A stretch of 64,000 nucleotides of DNA from assembly GCF_004363655.1 (NCBI RefSeq), contig NZ_SNZH01000011.1, positions 109,648 to 173,647 on the forward strand. Direction: 5' to 3'. Each line of letters begins with the position of its first letter. Within the stretch, counting starts at the first letter, position 1. A model generated the notes under the pieces. It saw only the letters and a program-made list of their open reading frames with translations. It did no database searches and was not told the origin of the DNA. Of this stretch, positions 1 through 8,702 are shown piece after piece. The position numbers and the translations under genes are program-made. Source of the DNA: Tahibacter aquaticus (lineage in GTDB: Bacteria > Pseudomonadota > Gammaproteobacteria > Xanthomonadales > Rhodanobacteraceae).

Positions 1-126
1 GTCATGCCAGCGCAGCCAGACGTCCTGCACGACGTCTTCGGCTTCGGCGACGGAGCCGAGCATGCGATAGGCGATGCCGTGCAGGCGCGGCTGCAGGCGG
101 CTGACGATGTCGCGGGCGTCGTCCAT
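1..126 (-). CDS. ECF sigma factor, N-terminal fragment (SigJ/ECF41-like)
   Basis: The first 42 codons of a sigma factor running off the left edge. The translation begins MDDARDIVSRLQPRLHG and continues with AYRMLGSVAEAEDVVQDVWL, which is the classic sigma-70 region 2 pattern (Y-R-M-L-G-S-x-x-x-A-E-D-x-V-Q-D-x-W-L-R-W). The ATG is the only sensible start. The gene directly upstream on the same strand encodes an AhpD-like carboxymuconolactone decarboxylase; that pairing is characteristic of the ECF41 (SigJ) group, whose sigma factors normally control an adjacent carboxymuconolactone decarboxylase, oxidoreductase or epimerase gene and carry a SnoaL-like C-terminal domain. That C-terminal domain lies outside the window, so the ECF41 assignment rests on context. 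Confidence 0.85.
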   Translation of the reverse strand, partial: MDDARDIVSRLQPRLHGIAYRMLGSVAEAEDVVQDVWLRWHD

Positions 127-246
127 GGCGGCAACCGTCGCCGATTCGCCGCGGCGGGGCAACCGCCCCGCGTCACGGTATCCGGCGCGGCGAGCACAAG
201 GCACGGTCCCTGCCGGCCCCGGAATGTCGCCGGGCCGGCATGCGCC

Positions 247-726
247 TCAGGCCAGGTTGGCCTTGTCCAGGCCAAAGGCCTTGTCCTGCGTACCGGGCAC
301 GCAGCCGAAGGCGACATTGACGCGATTCCAGGCGTTGATGGCCATCACGTGGTAGGTGAGATCGGTGAGCTCCTGCTCGGAGAACTGGCCGCGCACGCGT
401 TCGTAGAGGTCATCGGGCACGCCGTGCGGCGGCAGTTGGGTGAGCACGTCGGTCCAGGCCAGGGCGGCACGTTCGCGCGGCGCAAACAGGGTGGACTCGC
501 GCCACGCGGCAAGGTGATGCAGGCGCAGCGGACGTTCGCCATGGATCGTCGCCTGCTTGATGTGCATATCGAGGCAGAAGGCGCAGCCGTTGAGTTGCGA
601 GGCGCGGATGGAAACGAGGTCGCCGATCGATTCTTCGATGGTCGCGCGTTTGATCAGGGTGCTGAACTCGATGAATTTCCTGAACAGTTCCGGCGATTGC
701 TTGGCGTAGTCGAGACGCTGGGTCAT
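247..726 (-). CDS. AhpD-like carboxymuconolactone decarboxylase family protein
   Basis: A 159-residue alkylhydroperoxidase/carboxymuconolactone decarboxylase-like protein. The E-x(n)-C-x-x-C-x-x-x-H signature is visible as NGCAFCLDMH (Cys48, Cys51, His55), the redox dithiol and proton-relay histidine of AhpD-type peroxidases; INAWNRVNVAF near the C-terminus is also typical. A start 18 codons further upstream is open, but MTQRLDYAKQSPELF is the conserved family N-terminus, so the shorter form is used. It lies directly upstream of the ECF sigma factor on the same strand and is probably co-transcribed with it and its regulatory target. The substrate is unknown; peroxide or organic hydroperoxide reduction is a family-level expectation. 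Confidence 0.85.
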   Translation of the reverse strand: MTQRLDYAKQSPELFRKFIEFSTLIKRATIEESIGDLVSIRASQLNGCAFCLDMHIKQATIHGERPLRLHHLAAWRESTLFAPRERAALAWTDVLTQLPPHGVPDDLYERVRGQFSEQELTDLTYHVMAINAWNRVNVAFGCVPGTQDKAFGLDKANLA

Positions 727-950
727 GGGGAGGCTCACTCGGGCTGAAAAGCGGGTCGCTGCGGCGGCGCATCGGCGCACGGTGTGCCGCGTCGGGACGG
801 CAGACTAGGTCTGCGCGGCACCGGCCGCTAGGCGTCTGCATGGACGCACGGTGTTGCGCGCGATGCACCAATCGCGTGGCCCGGTGTTTGCGGCGGCCTC
901 GTCGCAGCCAGCCTTGTTACAAAGGGCTGGTGTCGAACGTCTGATGGGTC

Positions 951-2087
951 ATGAACGACGACAGTGTCGCGGGCCTGGCCCGCATCGACGATAGGCGCGG
1001 CGCGGGTGCGGATTCCCCGCCGCTGCGACATGACAGCCCGGACACGGCCTCGGCGCAGGGCCGGTCCGCGCCCGAAGGCGCCGATACCCTGGCAGCCAGC
1101 TTTTCCGCCAGCTATGCCGGCGTGGTGGCGTTTATCACCGTGGCCGCCGAGGGCAGCTTCGCCAAGGCGGCGGACCGGCTGGGCATAGGCCGTTCCGCGG
1201 TCAGCCGCAGTGTGCAGAAGCTGGAAAGCCAGTTAGGCGCGCGGCTGTTCATGCGCACCACGCGCAGTACCTCGCTGACGCGCGAAGGCGAGCTGTTCTA
1301 CGCCAACTGCAATCCGGGCGTGGAGCGCATCGTGCAGGCACTGGATGCGATGCGCGACCTGCGCGAAGGCCCGCCACGCGGACAGCTGCGCATTGCGTCC
1401 ACCGTGGGTTTCGGCCGTCGCGTGGTGGCCCCGTTGCTCAACGCGTTTCATGCGCGCTATCCGCAGATGGCGACCGAGCTGGTGCTGGACGACGGCCCGG
1501 TCGATTTCGCGGCCGACCGCGTCGACGTGGCGTTTCGCGAGGGCCGCCTGCAAGACAGCCAGGTCGTGGCGAAGCAGCTGATTCCGCTGCAGCGTTGGCT
1601 GTGCGCGTCGCCGGACTACGCACGCCGCCACGGCCTGCCGCAGCAACTGGACGATTTGCCTGCACACCGGTGCATTGCCTTGCGCCAGTGTTCGGGACGC
1701 CTGTCTGCCTGGGAGTTCAACGTGGACGGTCAGGCGCGCGCGCTGCACCCCACGGCACGGCACACGTTCAACGATGCCGACCTGGTACTGCAGGCCGCAC
1801 TGGACGGCCAGGGACTGGCACAGCTGGCGGGTTACCAGGCCAGCAGCTACCTGCGCAGCGGGCAGCTGCTCGCCTGCCTGGGGCGTCATGCGCCGGCAGA
1901 TCGCGGCCATTACCTGTGCTATCTCAGCCGGCAGCAGCTGCCCGCGCGCATTCGCGTATTCATCGACCATATGACGGTGCAGATTCGTGCGCTCGATCTG
2001 CATGGCCTGGCGACTTCCTGCCGCCCTGGCCGTCATCACGGGTTGCGTCTTGCTGTCGCCAGCGGGGCGGATTCCGCCCCGCAGTGA
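951..2087 (+). CDS. LysR-family transcriptional regulator
   Basis: A 378-residue LysR regulator. The winged helix-turn-helix lies at about residues 55-115 (AEGSFAKAADRLGIGRSAVS...LESQLGARLFMRTTR), followed by a substrate-binding domain with PRGQLRIASTVGFGRRVVAP. It is about 75 residues longer than usual. About 50 extra residues precede the HTH and look low-complexity and unconserved, but no other ATG in frame lies between the first codon and the HTH. It is divergent from the decarboxylase/ECF sigma pair with a 224-bp intergenic gap, so it may control that pair, itself, or neither. The ligand cannot be read from the sequence. Confidence 0.9.
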   Translation: MNDDSVAGLARIDDRRGAGADSPPLRHDSPDTASAQGRSAPEGADTLAASFSASYAGVVAFITVAAEGSFAKAADRLGIGRSAVSRSVQKLESQLGARLFMRTTRSTSLTREGELFYANCNPGVERIVQALDAMRDLREGPPRGQLRIASTVGFGRRVVAPLLNAFHARYPQMATELVLDDGPVDFAADRVDVAFREGRLQDSQVVAKQLIPLQRWLCASPDYARRHGLPQQLDDLPAHRCIALRQCSGRLSAWEFNVDGQARALHPTARHTFNDADLVLQAALDGQGLAQLAGYQASSYLRSGQLLACLGRHAPADRGHYLCYLSRQQLPARIRVFIDHMTVQIRALDLHGLATSCRPGRHHGLRLAVASGADSAPQ

Positions 2088-2132
2088 CAGGCGAAGCGAG
2101 CAACTGGAACGCCGCTGGCGGTTTGCCGCGAC

Positions 2133-2855
2133 CTACGCTTTCGGGGCCCTCGCCACCGCCCAGACATCGACCCGCTGCACGCCGGCGCGCCGCAGGGCCA
2201 GCGCACATTCGTGCGCCGTGGCGCCGGTGGTCATCACGTCGTCGAGCAGGGCGACATGCGCCGGCAGCGCAGTCCCCGCCGGCACGGCAAAGGCCTTGCG
2301 CAGATTGCGCCGCCGCGCCAGCGCGCTCAGGCCGCTTTGCGCGGGTGTGGCGTGCAGACGCTGCAGTCCCTGCGGTACGAGGCTTACGCCCAGGGCGAGC
2401 GCCAGCGGACGGGCCAGTTCCAGTGCCTGGTTGTAGCCACGCTCGCGCAGCCGATCCACATGCAAGGGCACGGGTATCAGCGCCTGCGGCAGGGACAGGC
2501 CGGATGCGGGCCACTGCGCCAGGGCCAGCTCGGCCAGTACGCGGCCGGCGGCGAGGTCGCCGCTGAACTTGAAGCGGGTCAGCAGGCCGGCCAGCGGCGG
2601 CAGGTAGACGAACGGCGCCCAGGTCGCGGTGTAGGCCGGCGGGCGCTTGAGGCAACGCCCGCACTCGGCGCTGGCGATGGCCAGGGGCAGGCCGCAACGC
2701 CGGCAGCAGCGGGGATTGGGTTGCAGGTCGGCGCGGCAGGGATCGCACAGGTCGCGCCGTGCCGCACCGGCCGCACCGCAGAGCAGGCAGGTGGCGGGCA
2801 GCAGGCCGAAGCTGAGGCGGCGCAGCCAGCCGTCAACTGTCGAACGCGTGTTCAA
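2133..2855 (-). CDS. comF: ComF family protein (phosphoribosyltransferase-like)
   Basis: A ComF/GntX-type protein of about 240 residues. An N-terminal zinc-ribbon-like part has four Cys pairs (CLLC, CDPC, CCRRCG, CGRC). A type I phosphoribosyltransferase-like domain follows, with the PRPP-loop motif [13 protein letters not shown] near the C-terminus and the family signature RGYNQA. ComF proteins support DNA uptake during natural transformation and DNA handling after uptake. The start is uncertain. A TTG codon begins the conserved stretch [20 protein letters not shown]; an upstream ATG at 2918 would also work but would overlap the bioB start codon. The divergent comF/bioB order is the one seen in Xanthomonas relatives. 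The 5' end lies within the candidate BirA operator. Confidence 0.85.
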   Translation of the reverse strand: MNTRSTVDGWLRRLSFGLLPATCLLCGAAGAARRDLCDPCRADLQPNPRCCRRCGLPLAIASAECGRCLKRPPAYTATWAPFVYLPPLAGLLTRFKFSGDLAAGRVLAELALAQWPASGLSLPQALIPVPLHVDRLRERGYNQALELARPLALALGVSLVPQGLQRLHATPAQSGLSALARRRNLRKAFAVPAGTALPAHVALLDDVMTTGATAHECALALRRAGVQRVDVWAVARAPKA

Positions 2856-2863
2856 GTTGACAG
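2830..2863 (+). promoter_or_regulatory. Candidate BirA operator overlapping the bioB -35 box
   Basis: An inverted repeat with arms GTCAACT (2832-2838) and AGTTGAC (2855-2861) separated by 16 bases. This resembles the proteobacterial BirA site, two TTGTnAACC half-sites about 15 bases apart. The right arm contains a perfect TTGACA -35 element (2857-2862); 17 bases on, GACACT is a weak -10. A repressor bound here would block transcription of the bio operon and also cover the 5' end of comF. The half-sites are seen directly; BirA as the binder is inferred. Confidence 0.55.
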
Positions 2864-2916
2864 CCTCCGCCGCGGCCCGGACACTCGCGCCGAATTTAGC
2901 CTGCCGGCACTCGCCC

Positions 2917-3975
2917 ATGACAGCCCTACGCCACGACTGGACGCGCGCGGAAGTCCGCGCCCTGTTCGACCTGCCCTTCGCCGACCTGATGCAGCGCGCG
3001 CAGGAAACCCACCGTACGCACCACGATGCGAACGCGGTGCAGATCTCCACCCTGCTGTCGATCAAGACCGGCGGCTGCCCCGAAGACTGTGCTTATTGCC
3101 CGCAGGCCGCGCGCTACTCGACCGGCCTGAAGGCCGAGAAGCTGATGAGCCTGGACGCGGTGCTCGACAAGGCGCGCCAGGCCAAGGCGGCCGGCGCCTC
3201 GCGCTTCTGCATGGGCGCGGCCTGGCGTTCGCCCAAGGACCGCGACGTGGCCAAGGTGGCCGAGATGGTCGGCGCGGTGAAGGCGCTGGGCCTGGAAACC
3301 TGCGCCACGCTGGGCATGCTCGACGGCGGCCAGGCGCGCAAGCTGAAAGATGCCGGGCTGGACTACTACAACCACAACCTGGATACGGCGCCGGAGTTCT
3401 ACGGCGACGTGATCAAGACGCGCGAATACCAGGACCGCCTGGATACGCTGGACCACGTGCGCGAAGCCGGCATGAAGACCTGCTGCGGCGGCATTGTCGG
3501 CATGGGCGAGACGCGCGACCAGCGCGCCGGCCTGCTGCAGACCCTGGCCAACCTGCCGGAACACCCGACCTCGGTGCCGATCAACCGCCTGGTACAGGTC
3601 GCCGGCACGCCGCTGGCGGGTACGGCCCTGCTCGATCCGTTCGAATTCGTGCGCACGATCGCGGTGGCGCGCCTGCTGATGCCCACGTCGATGGTGCGCC
3701 TGTCCGCCGGCCGCGCCGAGATGAGCGACGAGCTGCAGGCGCTGTGTTTCCTGGCCGGCGCGAACTCGATCTTCTACGGCGAGAAGCTGCTGACCACGGG
3801 CAACCCGGACGTGGAACACGACCAGGCCCTGTTCGCCCGCCTGGGCATCCATCCGCTGCAGGTAGTGGAACAAGGCACTACCGTACATGCGGATATTGTG
3901 GAAATGGAAACCGAGGCCGCCTGCGGCAACGGCGGCTGCGGCGGAGCCTGCGCCGACACCGGCCTGGCCGCCTGA
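2917..3975 (+). CDS. bioB: Biotin synthase
   Basis: A 352-residue radical-SAM enzyme that inserts sulfur into dethiobiotin, the last step of biotin synthesis. The radical-SAM cluster motif is [12 protein letters not shown] (Cys54, Cys58, Cys61). Conserved BioB stretches include [32 protein letters not shown] and [17 protein letters not shown]. The ATG was chosen because it starts directly before the conserved domain; the reading frame is open for 90 more codons upstream, but that region is comF and the operator. The C-terminus carries an extra Cys/Gly-rich tail (AACGNGGCGGAC). It is the first gene of the biotin operon. Confidence 0.97.
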   Translation: MTALRHDWTRAEVRALFDLPFADLMQRAQETHRTHHDANAVQISTLLSIKTGGCPEDCAYCPQAARYSTGLKAEKLMSLDAVLDKARQAKAAGASRFCMGAAWRSPKDRDVAKVAEMVGAVKALGLETCATLGMLDGGQARKLKDAGLDYYNHNLDTAPEFYGDVIKTREYQDRLDTLDHVREAGMKTCCGGIVGMGETRDQRAGLLQTLANLPEHPTSVPINRLVQVAGTPLAGTALLDPFEFVRTIAVARLLMPTSMVRLSAGRAEMSDELQALCFLAGANSIFYGEKLLTTGNPDVEHDQALFARLGIHPLQVVEQGTTVHADIVEMETEAACGNGGCGGACADTGLAA

Positions 3976-4016
3976 CAGCGGCACCGCCGCGGCCCGGCCG
4001 CGGCGAAACCCGGCGC

Positions 4017-5186
4017 ATGAACCGTCCCGACCTGCTTGCCCGCCTGGCGCACAGCCAGGCCGAACGCGCCGAGGCCGGCCTGCTGCGCCGCCTGCGCAGC
4101 GTGGAACAGGTGCAGGGCCCGCATATCGTCGTCGGCGGGCGGCGCCTGCTGAGCTTTGCCAGCAACGATTACCTCGGCCTGGCCCAGCATCCGCGCCTGG
4201 TGGAGGCGCTGTGCACGGCCGCGCAACGCTGGGGCGTGGGCGCGACGGCAGCGCACCTGCTCGGCGGCCACCGGGCCGAACACGAGGAACTGGAAGTCGC
4301 GCTGGCTGCCTGGACCGGGCGCGAACGCGCACTGCTGTTTTCCAGCGGCTATGCGGCCAATCTCGGCGTGCTGGGCGCGCTGCTGCGCGACGGCGACCTG
4401 TGCGTGCAGGACAAGCTCAATCACGCCAGCCTGATTGATGCGTCGCGCCTGTCCGGCGCGACGCTGAAACGCTACGTGCATAACGACGTGGACAGCGCCC
4501 AGCGCCAGTTGCAGACCCTGCCTGAGCAGGCCGCATTGCTCGCCAGCGACGGCGTGTTCAGCATGGACGGAGACATTGCGCCGCTGCGCGAATTGGCCAC
4601 GCTGTGCCGCGCACACGGCGCGCTGCTGCAGATCGACGATGCCCACGGCCTCGGCGTACTCGGCCCCGAAGGCGCCGGCAGCGTGGCCGAAGCCGGGCTC
4701 GATCAGACCGACGTGCCGGTGCTGATGGCCACGCTGGGCAAGGCATTGGGCGTGGCCGGTGCGTTCGTCGCGGGCAGCGCGAGCCTGATCGACGGACTGG
4801 TGCAGTTCGCCCGCGCGCATATCTACACCACGGCGATGCCGCCGGCGCTGGCCGCAGCGACGCGGGTCGCGCTGGATATCGCGCGCTTCGAGCCGTGGCG
4901 GCGCGAGCGGCTGCAAGCGCTGATCCGCCATCTGCGCCACGGTGCAGAATGCCGCGGATTGCAATTGTTGCCTTCACGCACGGCCATACAGCCGCTGCTG
5001 GTCGGCGACAGCACGGCGGCGCTGCGCCTGGCGCAGGCGCTGGAAGCGCAGGGCTACTACGTGCCGGCGATACGGCCGCCGACCGTGGCGGCAGGCAAGG
5101 CCCGGCTGCGCATCGCGCTGTCGGCGCTGCATACGGAAGCCATGGTGGAAGGTCTGCTCGATTCGCTGGCCGCGGTGCGCGCATGA
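4017..5186 (+). CDS. bioF: 8-amino-7-oxononanoate synthase
   Basis: A 389-residue PLP enzyme that condenses pimeloyl-ACP with L-alanine to give 8-amino-7-oxononanoate. The PLP lysine is Lys242 in ATLGKALGVAGAF. The cofactor-binding DDAHGLG lies at residues 207-213, and substrate-site stretches SNDYLGL and GVGATAAHLLGG are conserved. It starts 41 bases after bioB, and its stop overlaps the next gene's start (ATGA), so translation is probably coupled. bioA and bioD are not in this window. Confidence 0.97.
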   Translation: MNRPDLLARLAHSQAERAEAGLLRRLRSVEQVQGPHIVVGGRRLLSFASNDYLGLAQHPRLVEALCTAAQRWGVGATAAHLLGGHRAEHEELEVALAAWTGRERALLFSSGYAANLGVLGALLRDGDLCVQDKLNHASLIDASRLSGATLKRYVHNDVDSAQRQLQTLPEQAALLASDGVFSMDGDIAPLRELATLCRAHGALLQIDDAHGLGVLGPEGAGSVAEAGLDQTDVPVLMATLGKALGVAGAFVAGSASLIDGLVQFARAHIYTTAMPPALAAATRVALDIARFEPWRRERLQALIRHLRHGAECRGLQLLPSRTAIQPLLVGDSTAALRLAQALEAQGYYVPAIRPPTVAAGKARLRIALSALHTEAMVEGLLDSLAAVRA

Positions 5187-5596
5187 AGGCCGCGGCGGAC
5201 GATCTGGCGGCACGTGCGCCGGTGTGGGCGGCGCTGTCGCAGCTGTATCTGGACACCGAATCCACGGATGCCTACGCAGAAACGGCGAGCGCGCTTGCCG
5301 CCTCGCCGTACAGCCTGGCGGAACTGCGCGAGATCCTGCTCTACGAGGTCAATCCGGTACTGCACTGGAACCTGCTGTCCGCTGCCGGCGAATGGCAAGG
5401 CTTCTGCCAGGACTGGCTGCGCGGGCAGATCCTGCGCGGCCAGCGCTGGCCGCGCTGGTGGCGCCGCCTGGCCACGCAAACCGTAGTGAAGAACGACTGG
5501 CCGGCGATCGCGCCGCGGATCGAGCAATGGCGCACGGTCCATGGGCTTGGGCCGGGCACCCGGCAAGCCAGCATCCCCACCCCGCCCTTCCGTTGA
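5183..5596 (+). CDS. DUF7079-type protein of unknown function in the bio operon
   Basis: A 137-residue soluble protein, overlapping the end of bioF by four bases. The sequence RAPVWAALSQLYLDTE...LAASPYSLAELREILLYEVNPVLHWNLLSAAGEWQGFCQDWLRGQIL matches my memory of the small DUF7079 family found in many proteobacteria. It shows no catalytic motif, signal peptide or membrane segment. Trp, Tyr and Leu are frequent and the fold is probably all-alpha. Its place between bioF and bioH is unusual and suggests it is co-expressed with biotin synthesis, but the family is not known to act in that pathway, so it may be a passenger. Confidence 0.75.
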   Translation: MKAAADDLAARAPVWAALSQLYLDTESTDAYAETASALAASPYSLAELREILLYEVNPVLHWNLLSAAGEWQGFCQDWLRGQILRGQRWPRWWRRLATQTVVKNDWPAIAPRIEQWRTVHGLGPGTRQASIPTPPFR

Positions 5597-5632
5597 AGCC
5601 GAAGGCTTCCGTACAGCGAAACCTGCGCACTC

Positions 5633-6397
5633 ATGCATATCGAAACACTGGGCCAGGGCCCGGACCTGATCATGATCCACGGCTGGGCCATGCACAGCGG
5701 CATCTTCGCGCCGTTGACGCGGCAGCTGGCGACGCAGTTCCGCCTGCATCTGGTCGACCTGCCCGGCCATGGCCTCAGCCCCGAACGCAGCGGTCCGCTG
5801 CAGCTGGACGATTGCGCGCAGCGCCTGGCTGCGCAGTTGCCGCGCGCGATCTGGCTGGGCTGGTCGCTGGGCGGACAGGTCTGCCTGCGCGCGGGATTGC
5901 TGCAGCCGGCAGCGGTGCGCGGGCTGGTAATGATCGCGTCGAGTCCGCGTTTCGTGTTGGCCGAGGACTGGCCGCACGGCGTCGCCGCCGAGGTATTCCG
6001 CCAGTTCGGCACGGGCCTGCGCGAGGACTATCACCGCACCATCGAGCGTTTTCTCGCCCTGGAGGCACACGGCTCGGAGAAGGCGCAAAGCGAATTGCGC
6101 GAGCTGAAGGCGCATGTGTTCGACCGCGGCGAGCCGGCGCTGCATGTGCTCTGCGACGGGCTGGATATTCTCGACACGGCCGACCTGCGCGAGTGCGTGC
6201 CGCAACTGGCTGCGCCCAGCCTGTGGCTGGCCGGGCGGCGCGACCGCCTCATTCCGCCGGCCGCGATGCAGTGGGGCGCCGAACACAGTCCGCAGGGGCG
6301 TTATCGCGAGTATTCCGCCGGGCATGCGCCGTTTATCGGCCACGCCCAGGCCATGGCCGAGGCGATAGCCGAATTTGCCGCGGAGCTGGCCGCATGA
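5633..6397 (+). CDS. bioH: Pimeloyl-ACP methyl ester carboxylesterase
   Basis: A 254-residue alpha/beta hydrolase. The nucleophile elbow is GWSLGGQ (Ser78). The oxyanion-side HGWAMHSGIFAPL near residue 16 is typical of BioH. The catalytic Asp is in AGRRDRLIP and the catalytic His in YSAGHAPFIGH. BioH removes the methyl ester from pimeloyl-ACP methyl ester, ending the BioC-BioH route to pimelate. Its stop overlaps the bioC start (ATGA). Both genes of the pathway being adjacent makes the assignment strong. Confidence 0.93.
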   Translation: MHIETLGQGPDLIMIHGWAMHSGIFAPLTRQLATQFRLHLVDLPGHGLSPERSGPLQLDDCAQRLAAQLPRAIWLGWSLGGQVCLRAGLLQPAAVRGLVMIASSPRFVLAEDWPHGVAAEVFRQFGTGLREDYHRTIERFLALEAHGSEKAQSELRELKAHVFDRGEPALHVLCDGLDILDTADLRECVPQLAAPSLWLAGRRDRLIPPAAMQWGAEHSPQGRYREYSAGHAPFIGHAQAMAEAIAEFAAELAA

Positions 6398-7272
6398 CGC
6401 CGTTCGATCGCGATCACGTGCGCCGCGCCTTCGGCCGCGCCGCCGCCGGTTACAGCGAACACGCCGTGCTGCAGCACGAAGTGGAACAGCGCCTGCTGGA
6501 ACGGCTGGAGTACGTGACCACGCCACCGGCGCGCGTGCTCGACCTGGGCTGCGGGCCGGGCACGGCCTCGGCCGTGCTGCGCAAGCGCTGGCGCAAGGCC
6601 GAGCTGATTGCGATGGACCTGGCCCTGCCGATGCTGCGCGAAGCGCGCCGCCAGGGCAGCTGGCTGCGGCCGTTGAACCGCGTCTGCGCCGATGCACGCC
6701 AGCTGCCGCTGGCCGATGCCAGCATCGACCTGCTGTTTTCCAACCTGTGCATACAGTGGATTGCCGACCTGCCCGCGCTGTTCGACGAATTCCGCCGCGT
6801 GCTGCGGCCGGATGGATTTCTAGTCTTGTCCACCTTTGGACCATTGACCCTGCACGAATTGCGCGCGGCCTGGGCCGAGGTGGACCGCACGCCGCATGTG
6901 AGTCATTTCGCCGATATCCAGCGTGTCGGCGATGCCTTGCTGGCAGCGGGTTTCCGCGATCCGGTGCTCGACGGCGACGATTTCACCCTGACCTATGCGG
7001 ATGCAACCGCATTGATGCGCGACCTCAAGGCCATCGGCGCGACCAATGCCGACCTGCAGCGCCAGCGCGGCCTGACCGGCAAGTCGCGGCTGCAGGCGGT
7101 GGCACAGGCGTACGAACCGTTCCGCCGCGGCGACGGCCTGCTGCCGGCGACGTATGAAGTGATCTACGCCCATGCCTGGGGTCCGCAGCCGGGCCAGCCG
7201 CGGCGCAGCAAGGGCGTCGATATAGCGACTTTTCCTGTCGATCAGTTGCGTATCCGCAAAAAGCCGCCGTGA
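6394..7272 (+). CDS. bioC: Malonyl-ACP O-methyltransferase
   Basis: A 292-residue class I SAM methyltransferase that methylates malonyl-ACP to prime pimelate synthesis. The N-terminal signature is FDRDHVRRAFGRAAAGYSEHAVLQ. SAM motif I is VLDLGCGPGT (residues 48-57), and NLCIQWIADLPALFDEFRRVLRPDG is the BioC-type middle region. It is translationally coupled to bioH and is the last gene of the operon; it converges on the VWA gene 18 bases later. A 7-bp GC stem (GCGGCCG/CGGCCGC) lies at the junction but lacks a T tract. Confidence 0.95.
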   Translation: MTPFDRDHVRRAFGRAAAGYSEHAVLQHEVEQRLLERLEYVTTPPARVLDLGCGPGTASAVLRKRWRKAELIAMDLALPMLREARRQGSWLRPLNRVCADARQLPLADASIDLLFSNLCIQWIADLPALFDEFRRVLRPDGFLVLSTFGPLTLHELRAAWAEVDRTPHVSHFADIQRVGDALLAAGFRDPVLDGDDFTLTYADATALMRDLKAIGATNADLQRQRGLTGKSRLQAVAQAYEPFRRGDGLLPATYEVIYAHAWGPQPGQPRRSKGVDIATFPVDQLRIRKKPP

Positions 7273-7290
7273 AATCCGTGCGGCCGTCTT

Positions 7291-8469
7291 TCAGCGGCCG
7301 CGCAGCGCATCGACGGCCCTGTTCAGGCCGGCCAGGGTCAGCGGGTACATGCGGTCGTGCATCAGTTCGCGCGTGATGCCGATCGACGGCGTCCATTCCC
7401 AGCGCGATTCCTCCACCGGGTTGAGCCAGACGGCGCGGCGATAGACGTCGGTCAGCCGCCCCAGCCAGACCGCGCCCGCTTCCGCGTTGTGGTGCTCGAT
7501 GCTGCCGCCGGGCGCGGTGATCTCGTAGGGGCTCATGCTCGCATCCCCGACGATGACCAGCTTGTAGTCGGCGGCATATTTGTGCAGCAGGTCGAGGGTG
7601 GGCTGGTGTACGTCCCAGCGGCGCGAGTTGTCGCGCCATAGCCGCTCGTAGATGAAATTGTGGAAATAGAAATGCTGCAGGTGCTTGAACTCGGTGCGCG
7701 CGGCGGAAAACACTTCCTCGCAGATGCGCACGTGGTCGTCCATCGAGCCGCCGATATCCAGCAGCAGCAGAACCTTGACGGCGTTATGCCGTTCCGGCCG
7801 CAGTTTCAGATCCAGCCAGCCGGCATTGCGCGCGGTGGCGGTGATGGTGCCGTCGAGGTCGAGTTCCTGCTCCGCGCCGGTGCGGGCGAGACGGCGCAGC
7901 GCACGCAGGGCCAGCTTGATGTCGCGCGTGCCCAGTTCGCGTGTGTCGTCGAGATTGCGGTAGTGGCGCTGCTCCCACACCTTCACCGCGCGGCGATGGG
8001 TGGATTTGCCGCCGATGCGTACGCCTTCCGGGTTGTAGCCGGAATGGCCGAACGGCGAGGTGCCGCCCGTGCCAATCCAGCGCGAACCGCCCTGGTGGCG
8101 ATCGGTCTGCTCGGCCAGGCGCTGCTGCAGGGTTTCGAGCAATTTCTGCAACCCGCCCAGCGCCTGGATGGCGGCTTTTTCCTCGTCGCTGAAGACGCGG
8201 TCGATCTCGCGCCGCAGCCATTCTTCCGGTACGGCGCCGTAGAGCTGGTCGGCGGCACCGGCGACGCCGTTGAAAAAACCGGCGAAGGCGCGGTCGTAGC
8301 GGTCGAACTGGGTTTCGTCCTTGATCAGGCAAATACGTGCCAGCACATGGAATTCGTCCAGCGACAGGCGTGCGAAACCCGCGCGCAGCGCCTGCAGCAG
8401 GGCCAGCAATTCGTTCAGGCCAGGCTTGAGGCCCTGGCTGCGCAGCCACAGGAAGAAACGGATCAGCAT
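7291..8469 (-). CDS. VWA domain protein (CoxE-like), MoxR partner
   Basis: A 392-residue protein with an N-terminal helical part and a C-terminal von Willebrand factor A domain. The metal-ion-dependent adhesion motif D-x-G-x-S is present as LLDIGGSMDD (Asp238, Ser242). Mid-protein, the RRAVKVWEQRHYRNLDDTRELGTRDIKLALR stretch is typical of the CoxE-like family that works with MoxR AAA+ ATPases as a chaperone-like pair for metalloprotein or cofactor insertion. The matching MoxR gene is on the same strand 1.1 kb upstream, separated by one lipoprotein gene on the opposite strand. The target of this pair is unknown. Confidence 0.88.
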   Translation of the reverse strand: MLIRFFLWLRSQGLKPGLNELLALLQALRAGFARLSLDEFHVLARICLIKDETQFDRYDRAFAGFFNGVAGAADQLYGAVPEEWLRREIDRVFSDEEKAAIQALGGLQKLLETLQQRLAEQTDRHQGGSRWIGTGGTSPFGHSGYNPEGVRIGGKSTHRRAVKVWEQRHYRNLDDTRELGTRDIKLALRALRRLARTGAEQELDLDGTITATARNAGWLDLKLRPERHNAVKVLLLLDIGGSMDDHVRICEEVFSAARTEFKHLQHFYFHNFIYERLWRDNSRRWDVHQPTLDLLHKYAADYKLVIVGDASMSPYEITAPGGSIEHHNAEAGAVWLGRLTDVYRRAVWLNPVEESRWEWTPSIGITRELMHDRMYPLTLAGLNRAVDALRGR

Positions 8470-8702
8470 CGCAGGGAAATCGCTCTAGCCAAAAGGTCAG
8501 GCTGGTGACCTACATCCAGGGGCCGCGCGAGTAGGACATTTCTGCATACCCGGGCGGAGCCGGTTAAACGCTTACGCAACACGGTTGGTGGCATGATTCG
8601 ACCTTCGGATTCGCGACAGCGGCGGCCAAAGCCGCTAGGCTGCGCGGTCTTTATGCCGACGCAACGGCGCCGGCCACGATTCTACGTTTGCGGAGACCCA
8701 TC

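Noticed and set aside
7280..7301. Terminator between bioC and the VWA gene
   Set aside because: A 7-bp GC stem is present, but no T tract follows on either strand.
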